A DNA stretch of 64,000 bases from Myxocyprinus asiaticus (lineage: Eukaryota; Chordata; Actinopteri; Cypriniformes; Catostomidae): the NCBI RefSeq assembly GCF_019703515.2, contig NC_059379.1:21689880-21753879 (forward strand), in the 5' to 3' direction. Of this stretch, positions 22,707-35,006 are shown one piece after another (position 1 is the stretch's first letter; every line of letters begins with the position of its first letter). Under the pieces are notes generated by a model, which made no database searches, was not told where the DNA came from, and saw only the letters and a program-made list of their open reading frames with translations. Position numbers and translations under genes: made by a program.

Positions 22707-23453
22707 CTATACAAAACGCCACAAGGCTGAACTGTGTTACGTGAACTGGCGGTGTGTGGTGGGCAGACTTGCTGTGTGCCTCATAGCCAGCACACCAGGT
22801 CAACACGTAACCTCCCCCAACACAGTTATGAGTGTCGAACGGCCCTTTTTGGGGACAAGTTGACTACCCAGAGATAGAGACAGGCTTAACCCAGTCGTGG
22901 CCTCTTTCCCCTTCTCTTTTTCCACTCCCTAAAAAGAAGGGGGATTATCCGACTGGGCCGCCAGGTCTAGTCGGGGGGTGTCCCTCCCAAGGGGAGGACA
23001 CCGCGGAGACCACACCTCGCCCCAAGAGAGGGGGGGATATTTAAGTGGAAGAATACATCACATGGTCTTTCCAACCATGTGGAGAGCCTTCAAGGTAGAT
23101 CCTGCCCAATGGGGGAGGAGTTACTACAACATGGAGACTGAGGGGCTCTGCCCAAGGAAGACGCAGTTTGCCAGTAGGGAAACGAACTAGCGGAAGATAT
23201 AGATCGCATGGGGTTAGCCTTACAGGGAACCGCCACATGCGGAGCACCTACCCCAGAACCGGGCTCTTAGTCAGCGCGTGTACTGGGCCGGCAGCGAGTC
23301 TCTCCGAACACTCGACTGCCACAGGGCTCGGAGGAAGTCAACCAGGGAACAACTTTCGTGAACACTACTGGGAATTAACAGCGCACGTCTTCAGCTCAAA
23401 AGGAGGTGGAAGGCGCTATGTGCAAGCGATACACCCGGCCGGCTATCCCGGGC
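22707..23453 (-). other. 3' untranslated region of copy C
   Basis: Conserved non-coding tail. Open frames here on either strand are incidental. Confidence 0.7.
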
Positions 23454-24437
23454 TTATCCGCTTGTGTTGCGTGCCACTACCTGGGACGAAACCGGTTCCA
23501 CCCGGAGGTTGTAGAACCTTGCAAAGGTGTTGGGTGTTGCCCAGCCCGCTGCTCTGCAATGTCTGTTAGAGAGGCACCTCTGGCCAGGGCCCAACAAGCC
23601 GCTACACCACGGGTAGAATGGGCTCGTAGCCCTACCGGGGGCGGCATGTTTTGGGCGAGACATGCCATAGTTATGGCGTCAATGAGCCAGTGGGCGATCC
23701 TCTGCTTGGAGACAGCGCTTCCTTTCTGCTGTGCACCAAAGCAGACAAAGAGCTGCTCAGAGATTCTAAAGCTCTGCGTGCGATCCAAATAGATGCGTAA
23801 AGCACGCACCGGACACAGCAACGACAGGGCTGGGTCTGCCTCCTCCTGGGGCAGCGCTTGCAGGTTCACCACCTGGTCTCTAAAAGAGGTGGTGGGAACC
23901 TTGGGCACATAGCCCGGTCGGGGGTCTCAGGATCACGTGAGAATAGCCCGGACCGAACTCCAGGCACGTTTCGCTGACAGAGAACGCTTGCAGGTCACCT
24001 ACCCTCTTGATGGAAGTGAGTGCAGTCAGGAGGGCAGTCTTCAAGGAGAGTGCCTTAAGCCCGGCTGACTGCAAAACTCAAAGGGGGCTCTCTGTAGACC
24101 CTGAAAAACTACAGAGGTCTGATGAGGGAACAAGGCGTGGCCTGGAGGGATTCAGCCTCCTGGCGCCTCTTAGGAACCTGATGATCAGATCATGCTTCCC
24201 TAAGGACTTACCGTCAACTGCGTCATGGTGTGCTGCTATGGCAGCAACGTACACCTTCAAGGTGGAAGGGGACAGCCTCCCTTCCAACCTCTCTTGCAGG
24301 AAGGAAAGCACTGATCTGACTGCGCACCTCTGGGGGTCCTCCTGATGGGAAGAACACCACTTAGCGAACAGACACCACTTAAAGGCATACAGGCGCCTCG
24401 TAGAGGGAGCCCTAGCCTGAGTGAACGTGTCTACCAC
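23454..24437 (-). pseudogene. DIRS tyrosine recombinase pseudogene (copy C)
   Basis: The N-terminal DNA-binding part starts near 24437 (TFTQARAPSTRRLY, KWCSSHQEDPQRCAV, SVLSFLQERLEGRLSPSTL). A 2-base loss near 24114 shifts the frame into a stop at CTTTGA, a 1-base loss follows near 24074, and an extra C at 23930-23934 breaks it again. The C-terminal catalytic part keeps HSTR and GVAACWAL. A one-base loss just before the RAAGW segment breaks the end, so the tyrosine lies out of frame. The same first three lesions occur in D and G. Confidence 0.88.
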
Positions 24438-24439
24438 CG

Positions 24440-26100
24440 CAGGTGGGAGACAGCTTAGGTCTTCCGCGTCCCGTCCAGGGGCCAGACATGGAGATTCCAG
24501 AGGTCTGGGCGCGGGTGCCGGATGGTGCCCCTTCCCTGAGAAAGAAGGGCCTTCCTCAGGGGAATTTGCCCGGGGGAGCTGTCACGAGGAGCGTGAGGTC
24601 CGAGCACCACGTCTGGGCGGGCCAGTAGGGTGCTTACCAGGATGACCTTCTCCTCGTCCTCCCTGACCTTGCACAGGGTCTGTGCGAGCAGGCTCACTGG
24701 GGAAAACGCATATTTGCGAATGCCAGGGGACCAGCTGTGTGCCAGCGCGTCTATGCCGAGGAAGGCCTCGGTGAGGGCGTACCAGAGCGGGCAGTGGGAG
24801 GATTCTTGGGAGGCGAACAGGTGCACCTGTGCCTGACTGAATCGACTCCAAATCAGCTGGACCACCTGAAGGTGGAGTCTCCACTCTCCCTTGAGGGTAA
24901 CCTGTTGTTACGGCGCGTCCGCCGAAGTGTTGAGGTTGCCCGGGATGTGAGTGGCTTGCAGCGACTTGGTGCTGCTAACTCCGTTGGAGGAGACGGCGGG
25001 CGAGTTATGACATACAGCGGGAGCGCAGACCGCCTTGGCGGTTGACATATGCTACCGCTGCCGTGCTGTCTGTCCGAACTAGCACGTGCTTGCCCTGGAT
25101 CAACGGCCGGAACCTCCGCAGGGCGAGCAGAATTGCCAGTAACTCGAGGCAGTTGATGTGCCAACGCAGCCGCGGACCTGTCTAGAGGCCGGCGGCTGCG
25201 TGCCCGTTGCCAATAGCGCCCCAGCCCATTTTGGAGGCGTCTGTCGTGACCACGACGCGCCTGGAGACCAGTTCTAGCGGAACACCTGCTCGTGGAAACG
25301 AGAGGTCGGTCCAAGGGCTGAAAAGACGGTGACAGACCGACGTAATGGCAATGCGGTGTGTCCCGTGGCGCCATGCCCATCTCGGGACTCGAGTCTGGAG
25401 CCAGTGCTGAAGCGGCCTCATATGCATCAACCCGAGCGGGGTGGCCACCGCCGAGGACGCCATATGCCCCAGGAGCCTCTGAAAATGTTTCAGTGGAACC
25501 GCTGTTTTCTGTTTGAACGCCTTCAAACAGGCCAGCACCGACTGGGCGCGCTCGTTCGTAAGGTGCGCCGTCAAGGCGAGAAAACTCCAAACCGAGAAAA
25601 GAGATGCTCTGAACCGGGAGGAGCTTGCTCTTTTCCCAGCTGACCCGAAGCCCTAGTCGGCTGAGGTGTGAGAGCACCAGGTCCCTGTGTGCGCATAACC
25701 CGTCTCGAGAGTGAGCTAGGATTAGCCAGTCGTTGAGATAGTTGAGAATGCGAATGCCCACCTCCCTTAATGGGGCAAGGGCAGCCTCTGCGATCTTCGT
25801 AAAGATGCGAGGAGACAGGGACAGGCCGAAAGGGAGGACTTGTACCGATACGCCTGACCCTTGAACGCAAACTGCAGGAAGGGTCTGTGTCGAGGAAGGA
25901 TTGAGACGTGAAAGTACGCATCCTTCGGGTCTACTGCCGCGAACCAATCTTGATGCCGGACGCTCGCTAGAATGCATCTTTGCGTCAGCATCTTGAACGG
26001 GAGTCTGTGTAAGGCCCGGTTCAGTACTCGCAGGTCCAAGATTGGCCGCAACCCACCGCCTTTTTTCGGTACAATGAAGTAGGGGTGAGCAGTGCCCAGA
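24440..26100 (-). pseudogene. DIRS RT-RNase H-Dam-like pseudogene (copy C)
   Basis: RT motifs on the minus strand are PYFIVPKKGGGLRPI (about 26060), AVDPKDAYFHV and NYLNDWLI at 25729-25740. The polymerase motif reads YLND instead of YLDD, a G-to-A change that removes the first catalytic Asp. Frame changes occur around 25850 and 25590. RNase H reads TTDASKMGWGA (25215-25250) and continues with frame changes to a well-kept Dam-like tail: QAQVHLFASQ, GIDALAHSW and YAFSPVSL (about 24700-24865). The second Pro position of the FPP motif is altered to FSP. It is non-functional. Confidence 0.9.
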
Positions 26101-26429
26101 CACGAAAGACAGTGATCGTGACCGTTAGAAGGCGAGAGATAACGAGCACAACCAGGAATAACACACAATCGGAAAAGCATCTTTAAAAAGACGTGTCTTT
26201 AAAAAGACATTCCGTGTGTGCGCTCTTTTAGAGAAATATATACTCTTTTAGAGGGGAAAAATGCTCTTTCAGAAAATATACTCTCTAGTTTTTCTGCCGA
26301 AGCGCCCAGGGGCATTCTCTGCAGTGTACCAGTGCAGAGGAGGGAGAAGCCGCTGAAATGCGCCATCAGATCCAGCAGGTGAATGAACAGTAGTATTCAG
26401 CTCAATGAGCATGACCGTTCGGCTCCGAA

Positions 26430-26619
26430 GAGAAAATCTGAATGAGTGGTTGCATACCAGCTCCTTTTATACCCGTATGTTCGGGGGAGTGGCATGCAAA
26501 TACCACTCGCCAATTTTCATTGGCCTTTTATCAAAGACCAGAGGTGTCTCGGGCTCCCAAGAGTGACCCCTAGTGTCACTACATCGACACCAACGTCGAG
26601 TGAGTGACAGATAGGGAAC
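26430..26619 (-). promoter_or_regulatory. Left terminal repeat with promoter (copy C)
   Basis: On the minus strand there is a TATA box at 26465-26471 (TTTTATA on plus), octamer at 26494-26501, and paired CCAAT boxes just outside it. The leader with TAAAAGAGTATAT repeats and the GTCTTTTTAAAGAC hairpin follows inward (26160-26290). Confidence 0.75.
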
Positions 26620-27061
26620 TGGCATTTCTTTAAAGAGCATCTGTAAATGAGCACATATAAACAAGAGAGGACTCAAATAGCTTTATCTCATCTGTGCTAT
26701 GCATGATTAGAATTATATGTTTATTTTTTGTTGTTTTTGATCAACATCTGACTGCAGAGAACAGAAAGGGTATTAAAAGAGACATTGTTCAATGACAAAT
26801 GGGTTGCATGGATCTCATCTTTGGACACAAATTACACGGAACACATTTTACTCTCAACACACAGAGAAACGACCTCGCTATTGAATACTCCAGCAATATA
26901 CTACAGAATTGCTGGTGAGTGAAATCTTAACATTTACCAGCCAGCTGCCAAATATATAAATTTTAATTGCATTGCATAAAATTTGGTTGCAAAAGCGAGT
27001 GACTTCCTCTCATTCTAATCGAGGGTTGCACATAGAGTAAAAGATCGATTTAGATATTTAA
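26620..27061. other. Remnant of the interrupted hAT element
   Basis: AT-rich sequence between DIRS copy C and the TTAA element; no gene seen. Confidence 0.5.
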
Positions 27062-28104
27062 AGGTGCAGTATGTAAGATTCAGAAACCCTTGTTATTAAT
27101 GACACCTGTGGCTGTTCAGTGAACTGCAGCCAGCTACCTGTTGCTCGTGCTCGCGCTCGTGCACACACTCCATAGGGATGTGAGCGAGCGAGCATCAGCC
27201 AAAACAATGACGTAACATACAAAGAGACTGAATGTGATCCACCGGCATCATGCTGACAGATGAGGTAGCATAATTAAAATTACACAGTTATTGTTTTACT
27301 ACAAACTTTAAGACTAAACTAAAACTACTTATCAGCTAACATAGCATACTGATACACACATACAGCTACATACTACCGAACTATACCAGACAGTTTACTG
27401 TTGCACTGCACTGTTATGTTGCACTATTGTATGTTTTGTATGTCATATGTTGTACTACTAATAAGAAACCAGCGTATTTGCTTAAATTTATCCTGTATAC
27501 CTAACTTTTAGTATAAAGAGAAGATCGTTTCAATTATTTGAAAGTTACAAAGAAAGGTAGCTTGCAATTTGTCAGCGTTAGCAGGCAAGATCAAGTTAGC
27601 TAAAATTACACAGATCAATCCTTATGTCACTCTATTTCACATGCTTTGCATTTATGTAAGCTTACCTGTCCAATAAGAACAACGCCAATTCAGGGTCGGT
27701 TTTGATCCCCAAAATCGAACAAACGTCCCTCCAGGAATCAAATGCCCTGCCAATGTTCACTCTAGTTTTCACTTGACCACGATCACGTTCCCGCTTAGCC
27801 AGACTGGATTCAGTAGATAAATGTTTTTTTTTTTTTTTTTTGGCTTACTCAGAGTTTGTTTAGGAGTCGGTGTTGTGCTGTGAGCCGGTCGTTTGCTGGA
27901 TTCCATCTCTACCATCTTACCTAGTGTTGCAGTAAGCGATAAAAGCGACCCGCTTCCTTTGCATGAAAATCAGTCTACAGGCTTTTAATAGGCAACCTAG
28001 GAAGTATGGGAAGGTCTCATTTTTTAAGTTGCGTTACAAGCCGTTCACACATTAGCAAAAAAAAAAAGGTGAATATTAAATGAAAATTGTTACATATTGC
28101 ACCT
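27062..28104. mobile_element. TTAA-flanked non-autonomous DNA transposon
   Basis: Inverted ends AGGTGCAGTATGTAAGATT (27062) and the inverse of AGGTGCAATATGTAACAATT (to 28104) are flanked by TTAA on both sides (27058-27061, 28105-28108). A TTAA duplication is characteristic of piggyBac- and Kolobok-type families; I cannot choose between them. No transposase frame is present. A poly-T tract lies at 27824-27841. Confidence 0.85.
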
Positions 28105-28186
28105 TTAAGAATCAATATCGAGATTGTTCAAATGAAGATCGTGATGCATTGGAAAATCTATATTTTTATCCACCCCTAGATAGACC

Positions 28187-30487
28187 CAAGTCAAAATTTA
28201 CAATATACAATGGGGCAAATTCACTAAACAGTTTGTGCATGGTATTTCAGCAAAAAACCCTGTATCCTATTCACTAAACACCCACAATCCAGCTTAATCA
28301 GGTGCAAAATGTGCTAGAATAGCACTACGCCATTGTTTAAAGGAATATTTCAGGTTCAATACAAATTAAGCTCAACCGAGATAATTTGTGGAAAAATGTT
28401 GATTACCACAAAAATTATTTCTTAAAAAAAATAAATAAATAAATAAAAAGAAGAACAAAATCTAGGTTACAGTGGGGAACTCACTTAAAATACTAACTGT
28501 TTCAGAAGTATAGCCACAAGACATAAACAATATGCATATAAACATGAGTTTAGTGTGATAGAATGGCTTACTAACCTTTTCTGTGTAGCATTAACTAATT
28601 CTATAACTTTGCTGGCATGACAATGAAACGTTATAAACCCTAAAACGACTGTAAAAATAACTATTTAAATAACTTTACAACTCAAATAATACACAAGTTT
28701 TAACAGAAGAATTCACGTAAGTGCTTGAATAAAATATGCGGTATTTAAACACTAATTAGCACTATTAACACACGCAGAAAGCAGAATTTTATTAAGAAGC
28801 AATGTTTTTATACATTTTGTGGCAATTCATCAAATGATGATCAAATGTTGTTGAAGAGTGTTATAACCAGGCACATATCCAGATGCGTGGTGTAGTCGAG
28901 CACACTTTCATCATTTCAAAGAGCCAGTTGATATGGTAGTCTGCTGCGTCCTCCACTTGCTATTATTATTAATAACAGAACTGAAAGATCAGAAATTATG
29001 GCGTGCAAAAAGTGTTCAGCACAAAATGTTGCCTGTGTTCTGGCTTGTGTTACCAGATTTTGTAAATTCCTGTAGTGAATCTGGCGCTAAAGCAACAAAC
29101 AGTGCATAATAAACCAAATAAAACACGCTATCAGCAGGCACATGCCATTCTTAGTGAACAGTGAAACAGAAAGTGAACAGAGTGAAAGAGGACAACATTA
29201 GCAAGAAGAGAAAAAAAGAATGATAGGAAGAGTTAAGGGGTCTCTGCTGTCAATTTCTCAGCACAATCGATTCCTGACAGAGAAGCTTGTGGCAAGAAAG
29301 GGAATTAATAACCCACAGCAGAGTCCAAACGGTGCTGGCTCACTGGCTCCAGAGAGCTTTCCCTTGACCCTACACAGGGAGATTAGTGAGCTGTGACTAG
29401 AATTCCCTGATCCTGAATCAGTTTAAACACGTTGATAATCCAAAGCCTGGGGATTTGAGTCTCCCAACAATGCACAGGGGCCCTTGCTGGGTGTGCTCGC
29501 TGTCGCTGATTTCCTTCACTGTGGAGATTTAGAGGGCAACAGGACAACAAACCAGCACTTAAAGACAACATGAAAAGAAAATTTAAATTTCTGTAAGATT
29601 ACATATTTTTTTTTAGCAAAACAAAATATACAGCTACAAATAATATAGGGAGGGACATGATATTAGCAATCAAGATATGATAGGATTGTGAAAAGATGAT
29701 ATTTTTGGTTAATATTATGTCCTCCTCGCCTATGCGACCTTGGTTACATCAGCAAAAATAGAAGTTGTTTCAGAGATAGAGAAAGTAAGTACATTTTGAT
29801 TAAAGATTAGGAAGAAAACTATTTTTCATTGTTAATGTGAAACTGATGAATTTGGCAAAATAAGACGAGGGGCATTTGTTAAGAAAGTAAATGGGTTCAA
29901 TTTTCTACAGGATATAGTTTTATCAACGTATTGTCCTTTTGCTGTTTGGCTACACTCATTTTGCTGCCATTAAGAGCCCCTGAAAAGAAGTCAGAAAGAG
30001 AACACAGACAAGTTCCACTCTTATTTATTTACAAATAACTAATTATGTTAACTAGAAGAAGAAAAAAAAAAAAAAAAAGAAAAAAAAAACTGCAGCAAAA
30101 GTCAGAGTGCAGAGAAACATGGAACACTTTATTATAAAAAGCACCAGATTTACTCATGAAGCATATGGGCGATTCACATCTTCTGCATGTTCGCTTTTTG
30201 TCAGATCTGAAAAAAAAGCACTTCAGATATTTCAGAGCAGGCAGCCATATGGAGAAAGAGACCTGGGATAAATGAAGCTCGCTCTAAAGTTTGTTTGATG
30301 TAACATGGTTTGGCAGCCTGAGATGCCGCTTAATGAAAACTGGTGAAACATCCAGCGAAGTCAGTTGGGCCCCGCCTTTGAATGTCAATACACATGAGAT
30401 ATAAACAGCTGAAATTAAAATGTGTAAATAAAAGAATGACTTTCACATTAATTTTGTGTATCCCATCCTGCAGTATATACTGTAGAC
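28187..30487. other. Non-coding interval
   Basis: No recognisable gene. Short ORFs lack domains, and poly-A tracts occur at 30061-30090. This is a candidate for unmodified host intergenic or intronic DNA. Confidence 0.5.
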
Positions 30488-31100
30488 ATTGGCTGCATCT
30501 GAAACCAAGGTAGCTGTCTTGTTGCCTCGCTGCCCTATCAGTCAATGAATCAACAGACAGCGTTCGTGTACAAAGGTACCTCCAGAAACTGGATCCGGAC
30601 AGGCTACTGAGGCAGCATAACGTCACATCATTGCTAAGATACCAGCAACTGATTATCATCATCTGGTGTCCACTAAAGGTAACACGTCTGCTTCATTGTG
30701 GTTTGGTTGGACTGAATGGTTTAATAATCTAGAACAAAATCAGGTGAGTTTTGGCGATAACCAAGTGTATATTTAGTAACTACAACACTACTTTCTTGCT
30801 AGAAATGGAATCAAAAGTTGGAAAAAGTGAATAAAATCATACATTTATACACCAATTGGCTATCAACTGCCTCTTCAGCTCAACCGCTGTGGATCCGCAA
30901 GCACAGGATTGTGGGATTTCATAGGCAGCGAAGGATGCATCTATGCTGCCTTTAAAAATCAATCAGATGAAGGTATCTCAGTAGACAGGATGTGACATGA
31001 ACATTGGATTCAGACATGCCTTGGTCCATTCCTACCTTCGTATACAGACTCTGGAGGCAGCATTTTCCTGGTTTAGGATGCTGCCATTGTTTAAACCTCT
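30488..31100. repeat. Foldback element, GGCTGCATCTGAAACC ends
   Basis: The left end CATTGGCTGCATCTGAAACC (30488) and the inverse of the right end (CAATGGCAGCATCCTAAACC, to about 31091) match at 16 of 20 positions. The interior is non-coding. Boundaries are approximate. Confidence 0.55.
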
Positions 31101-31384
31101 CTTAAACCTAGCACCATACAGTATATCCAGTGATGGACCAAAATATTGGTCGAGTTGATATTTGGCCAATTTGAGAATACTGCACTGGCCAATAACCATG
31201 CATGACTGGATGAGTAATGTATCAGTTCAAAAATATACCAACAGCTTATTAAATGGATAGTAAACAGTTTTAAAGATTTCAATATTATTTGACAAGGACA
31301 GATTATGGAACAGTCTTATGAAATGTTCATTCTCGCAACTTAATTCGTTATATTTGTAACTTTACATCTCATAATTGCAACTAT

Positions 31385-31993
31385 AGCGCTTTTCCACCAT
31401 CCGGCTGAATGGTTCAGAGCATGGTTTGGAACGGTTACAGTGGCATTTCCACTTGAGCACGGTTCGGCACAGAACGATTATAAACCGTTGTCGGCCTGGA
31501 ATTCTCATCACGGTTAGCTAACCGTACTCGGCCATGCTGGTGGAATGGCTTTAGTATGTGGTGACTAAATTGTGTATCTTTATTATTTTATTGATGGTTG
31601 AACTATTATTGTAGCATACATTTATTTTTCTACACGTCTTTTTCGTTAGTGAAGTAGATTACTAGCTTATTAATACTCAAAATATATCAATATATTTTTA
31701 TTTACTATTTCCATATAATACTTAAAAAGTATTTTGTCAATAAATATACTTTTTAGCTAGTCTGGAAACCTTTACTGGAAAAACTGGAACATGCAATCAT
31801 CCTCCATAGTGCACTCGCTCCAATGTTTATCTCTCACGCTGTTGCCAACAGATGGATCTGTTACAGAAATTCTCCTGATTTCACTGCACCATAGTGGAAA
31901 AAGAAACTGTAACCACACCAACTGGCCCGAATCAGCACGGAACGGTACGGTTTTGCGAAGAGAAATGTTCGGCCCGATGTTAGAAAAGCGGCT
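31385..31993. repeat. Foldback element, AGCGCTTTTCCACC ends
   Basis: The left end AGCGCTTTTCCACCATCCGG pairs with a right end whose inverse is AGCCGCTTTTCTAACATCGG. Internal GGAACGG and CGGTACGG blocks are also inverted. It is non-coding and probably a miniature inverted-repeat transposon. Confidence 0.6.
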
Positions 31994-32539
31994 TATCATA
32001 TTTCTCATATTTGCTTATAATTTGGATATTACATCCTGCAATTGTGACAAGAGGGGGCCTTCAAAGAGAATGATACCTCCTTGCCTATAACCATAATCAA
32101 TCCTTGTCGGCCAAACGCTAGTGTTGACATTCCACCGTGACGTGCTTCAGATTTGCACTGATCGACTACTCTGCTTCTAAGCACATTAAGTAAGGGTTCC
32201 AACTTCCTTAAACATTTAACAATGTCTGCTCAGACCTGCGGTAGACCATACAAGGTGAATGCCATTCACTGTGTAAAACTGAAAGCCAGCAATCATAGTT
32301 CTTGAGTTCATATCTAAGACCCTGCATGAATGTTTCTATCTACACAAAATACTTAAGACTCAAACTGATGTCTGATTTCTCTTAACAGTTTAGCAGGAGC
32401 AGTGTATTGCAAGCACAATTGATTAGATGAACAACACATATCATAATTAAAAGTGTTCTGATGTACAAATAAATGGGCTCACTCGTCCACACATTCACCA
32501 CTTTAGGGATGTCAAAATTATATGTACTTCAGTACCAAG

Positions 32540-33583
32540 TAGAAGGGCTAAATGATTAATCGAAATAAAATCGAAATTGCAATATGACCTAGTGTGATTA
32601 CCAAACCATGAGGTTTGCAATTTAATTAAATAAATAGTCTGAATGTGCTGCACGCTGTGCTGGGTTTGTGAATGTAGCTCTTTCCAGTCTGTATACAGTA
32701 TATAGAGCTTTCTTAAGTGCATGTAAACGGGGTCAGTTCATTATAAATACTCAGAGCACGCATGAGGCTCACAATAAAGTTTTCGGTGGTTGCAGAGCAG
32801 TTCTGTGCTTGATACTCACAGATTCTATACAGTGTCCTGAGTGACAGATGTGCTCGGACTTTGGTTCGGTGTGTACGTGCACACATTACATTTCAAGCAC
32901 TCCAGATGCACTTTAATTGCAAATTAGCATAATTCTACATATATTTGACCAAGATATTATACAAATACCTCGACAGAAGGGGAGATGAGAGCATTTCACT
33001 GCATTAAAAAACTTTCGTCAACTCAACTACAAAGATCTTCCTTCAAATTAAAAAAAAAAAAAAAAAAAGCCTTAAAAGCTGGAGGTTTTAACTGGACAGT
33101 AAAGCAATGCCACATGTAAGTTAAGAAATTATTACAGAAACACAATGATTATTATTATTATACAATAATATTTTTCTGTAGTAATTTCTTAACAATAACA
33201 CATTATTATTACTAGGATTAAGTATTATGTCAAAATAATATGAAATTGTGATGAAAAGTAAAAAGTCCTTTTCACCAAAAAAAAAAAAAAAAAGTACACA
33301 GCGGACAGGTGCAATATGAATGCGAATATACGTGTTTTGTTTTGTTTTTTTACCTCTGTGTTTCACGGTTTGATTTACTTACTTAGTTTGGTGCATTTTT
33401 TAAGACGACTCCCTTTCTGGAACAGTATTTAGAGAGCATCAGCATGGACAAAACATAATTCTGTTTTGGTAGAAAAGAATCACTTACAATATTGTTTGTT
33501 TTAATGTTTAACATATTGCAGTTCAAATCACAATCACAATATTTTTCCAAATAATTCACAATTAAATTTTTTGTCCAGCCCTA
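32540..33583. repeat. hAT-like element remnant
   Basis: AGGGCTAAATGATTAATCG at the left and CCAGCCCTA at the right, with CAATTTAATTGTGAATT-like subterminal sequence, resemble hAT ends. I could not find a convincing 8-bp duplication, so the boundaries and the call are tentative. Confidence 0.4.
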
Positions 33584-33886
33584 CTGTTTGTTTGTTCAGC
33601 CCTGCCAAGTACATACTAAAACAAGAAAAAGTACCCAAGAAAGGAACCAGTCTTTCTATAGTTTCGGTAGTACTGAATACAGACTGTAGACTGTTAGACG
33701 GACTAATGGCTGCATTTAAACACTCACACACATTTGTAGGTGTGCTCTGTGAGGAGTGCTCATGCCTCATGGTAATGAATGATTGAATGGTCAAATGCAC
33801 GAGGTTAAAATGCCCACCTTGGTGAAGTATTAATGTAAACAAAGTCAGTTATGTCTTAAGTGAATGTAAGCAGGCTGGACAAAAAC

Positions 33887-34095
33887 GTCATGGTTACCGG
33901 TGTAACCTCCGTTCCCTGATGGAGGGAACGAGACGTTGGTGTCGATGTAGTGACACTAGGGGTCACTCTTGGGAGCCCGAGACACCTCTGGTCTTTGATA
34001 AAAGGCCAATGAAAATTGGCGAGTGGTATTTGCATGCCACTCCCCCGAACATACGGGTATAAAAGGAGCTGGTATGCAACCACTCATTCAGGTTT
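33887..34095 (+). repeat. Right inverted terminal repeat of copy D
   Basis: Twin-hairpin tip followed by promoter-bearing repeat pointing rightward, antisense to the genes. It is nearly identical to the corresponding part of copy C. Confidence 0.9.
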
Positions 34096-34161
34096 TACGC
34101 TGAGGAGCCGATATAAGGTCCGGCCATTTCAGCGGGTAGTTCAGCGTTGTGGCAGGAGGGA

Positions 34162-34271
34162 CCAACGTCTCGTTCCCTCCATCAGGGAACGGAGGTTACA
34201 CCAGTAACCATGACGTTCCCTATCTGTCACTCACTCGACGTTGGTGTCGGTGTAGTGACACTAGGGGTCCC
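34162..34271 (-). repeat. DIRS internal complementary region (copy D)
   Basis: The halves meet at 34214/34215 (CCATGAC-GTTCCC). Tip variants match this copy's own ends. Confidence 0.9.
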
Positions 34272-34995
34272 TATACAAAACGCCACAAGGCTGAACTGTG
34301 TTACGTGAACTGGCGGTGTGTGGTGGGCAGACTTGCTGTGTGCCTCATAGCCAGCACACCAGGTCAACACGTAACCTCCCCCAACACAGTTATGAGTGTC
34401 GAACGGCCCTTTTTGGGGACAAGTCGACTACCCAGAGATAGAGACAGGTTTAATCCAGTCGTGGCCTCTTTCCCCTTCTCTTTTTCCACTCCCTGAAAAA
34501 GAAGGGGGATTATCTGACTGGGACGCCAGGTCTAGTCGGGGGGTGTCCCTCCCAAGGGGAGGACACCGTGGAGACCACACCTCGCCCCAAGAGAGGGGGG
34601 GATATTTAAGTGGAAGAATACATCACATGGTCTTTCCAACCATGTGGAGAGCCTTCAAGGTAGATCCTGCCCAATGGGGGAGGAGTTAATACAACATGGA
34701 GACTGAGGGGCTCTGCCCAAGGAAGACGCAGTTTGCCAGTAGGGAAACGAACTAGCGGAAGATATAGATCGCATGGGGTTAGCCTTACAGGGAACCGCCA
34801 CATGCAGAGCACCTACCCCAGAACCGGGCTCTTAGTTAGCGGGTGTACTGGGCCGGCAGCGAGTCTCTCCGAAAACTCGACTGCCACAGGGCTTGGAGGA
34901 AGTCAACCAGGGAACAACTTTTGTGAACACTACTGGGAATTAACAGCGCACGTCTTCAGTGGAAGGCGCTATGTGCAAGAGATACACCCAGCCGG
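34272..34995 (-). other. 3' untranslated region of copy D
   Basis: Conserved non-coding tail with no gene. About 14 bases present in copy C near 23395 are missing here near 34960. Confidence 0.7.
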
Positions 34996-35006
34996 CTATC
35001 CCGGGC

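Larger units (their letters stand above)
22323..26619 (-). mobile_element. DIRS-like copy C (4297 bp), gag deleted
   Basis: The copy is inverted relative to A and B. Its right tip is at 22323 and its left tip at 26619. AAC (22320-22322) flanks the right tip, so on the element strand the element is followed by GTT. The leader is joined directly to RT at about 26096 (deletion of gag and the RT N-terminus). Recombinase and Dam-like regions are full length but frameshifted. It belongs to a subfamily with D and G, sharing three recombinase indels and the GGTGTCG tip variant. Confidence 0.93.
21908..28178. mobile_element. hAT-type element interrupted by DIRS copy C and a TTAA element
   Basis: The left end TAGAGCTGGGTATTG (21908) pairs with a right end whose inverse is TAGGGGTGGATAAAAA (to 28178). 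Flanking 8-mers are GTTAGACC (21900-21907) and GATAGACC (28179-28186), matching at seven of eight bases. Removing the two insertions leaves under 1 kb of AT-rich non-coding sequence, so this was a small non-autonomous element. It implies the order: hAT first, then the DIRS and TTAA elements. Confidence 0.65.

Noticed and set aside
24853..26103. A 416-residue minus-strand protein in copy C
   Set aside because: Most of it reads RT and RNase H DNA in the wrong frame. Conserved motifs appear in the neighbouring frames.
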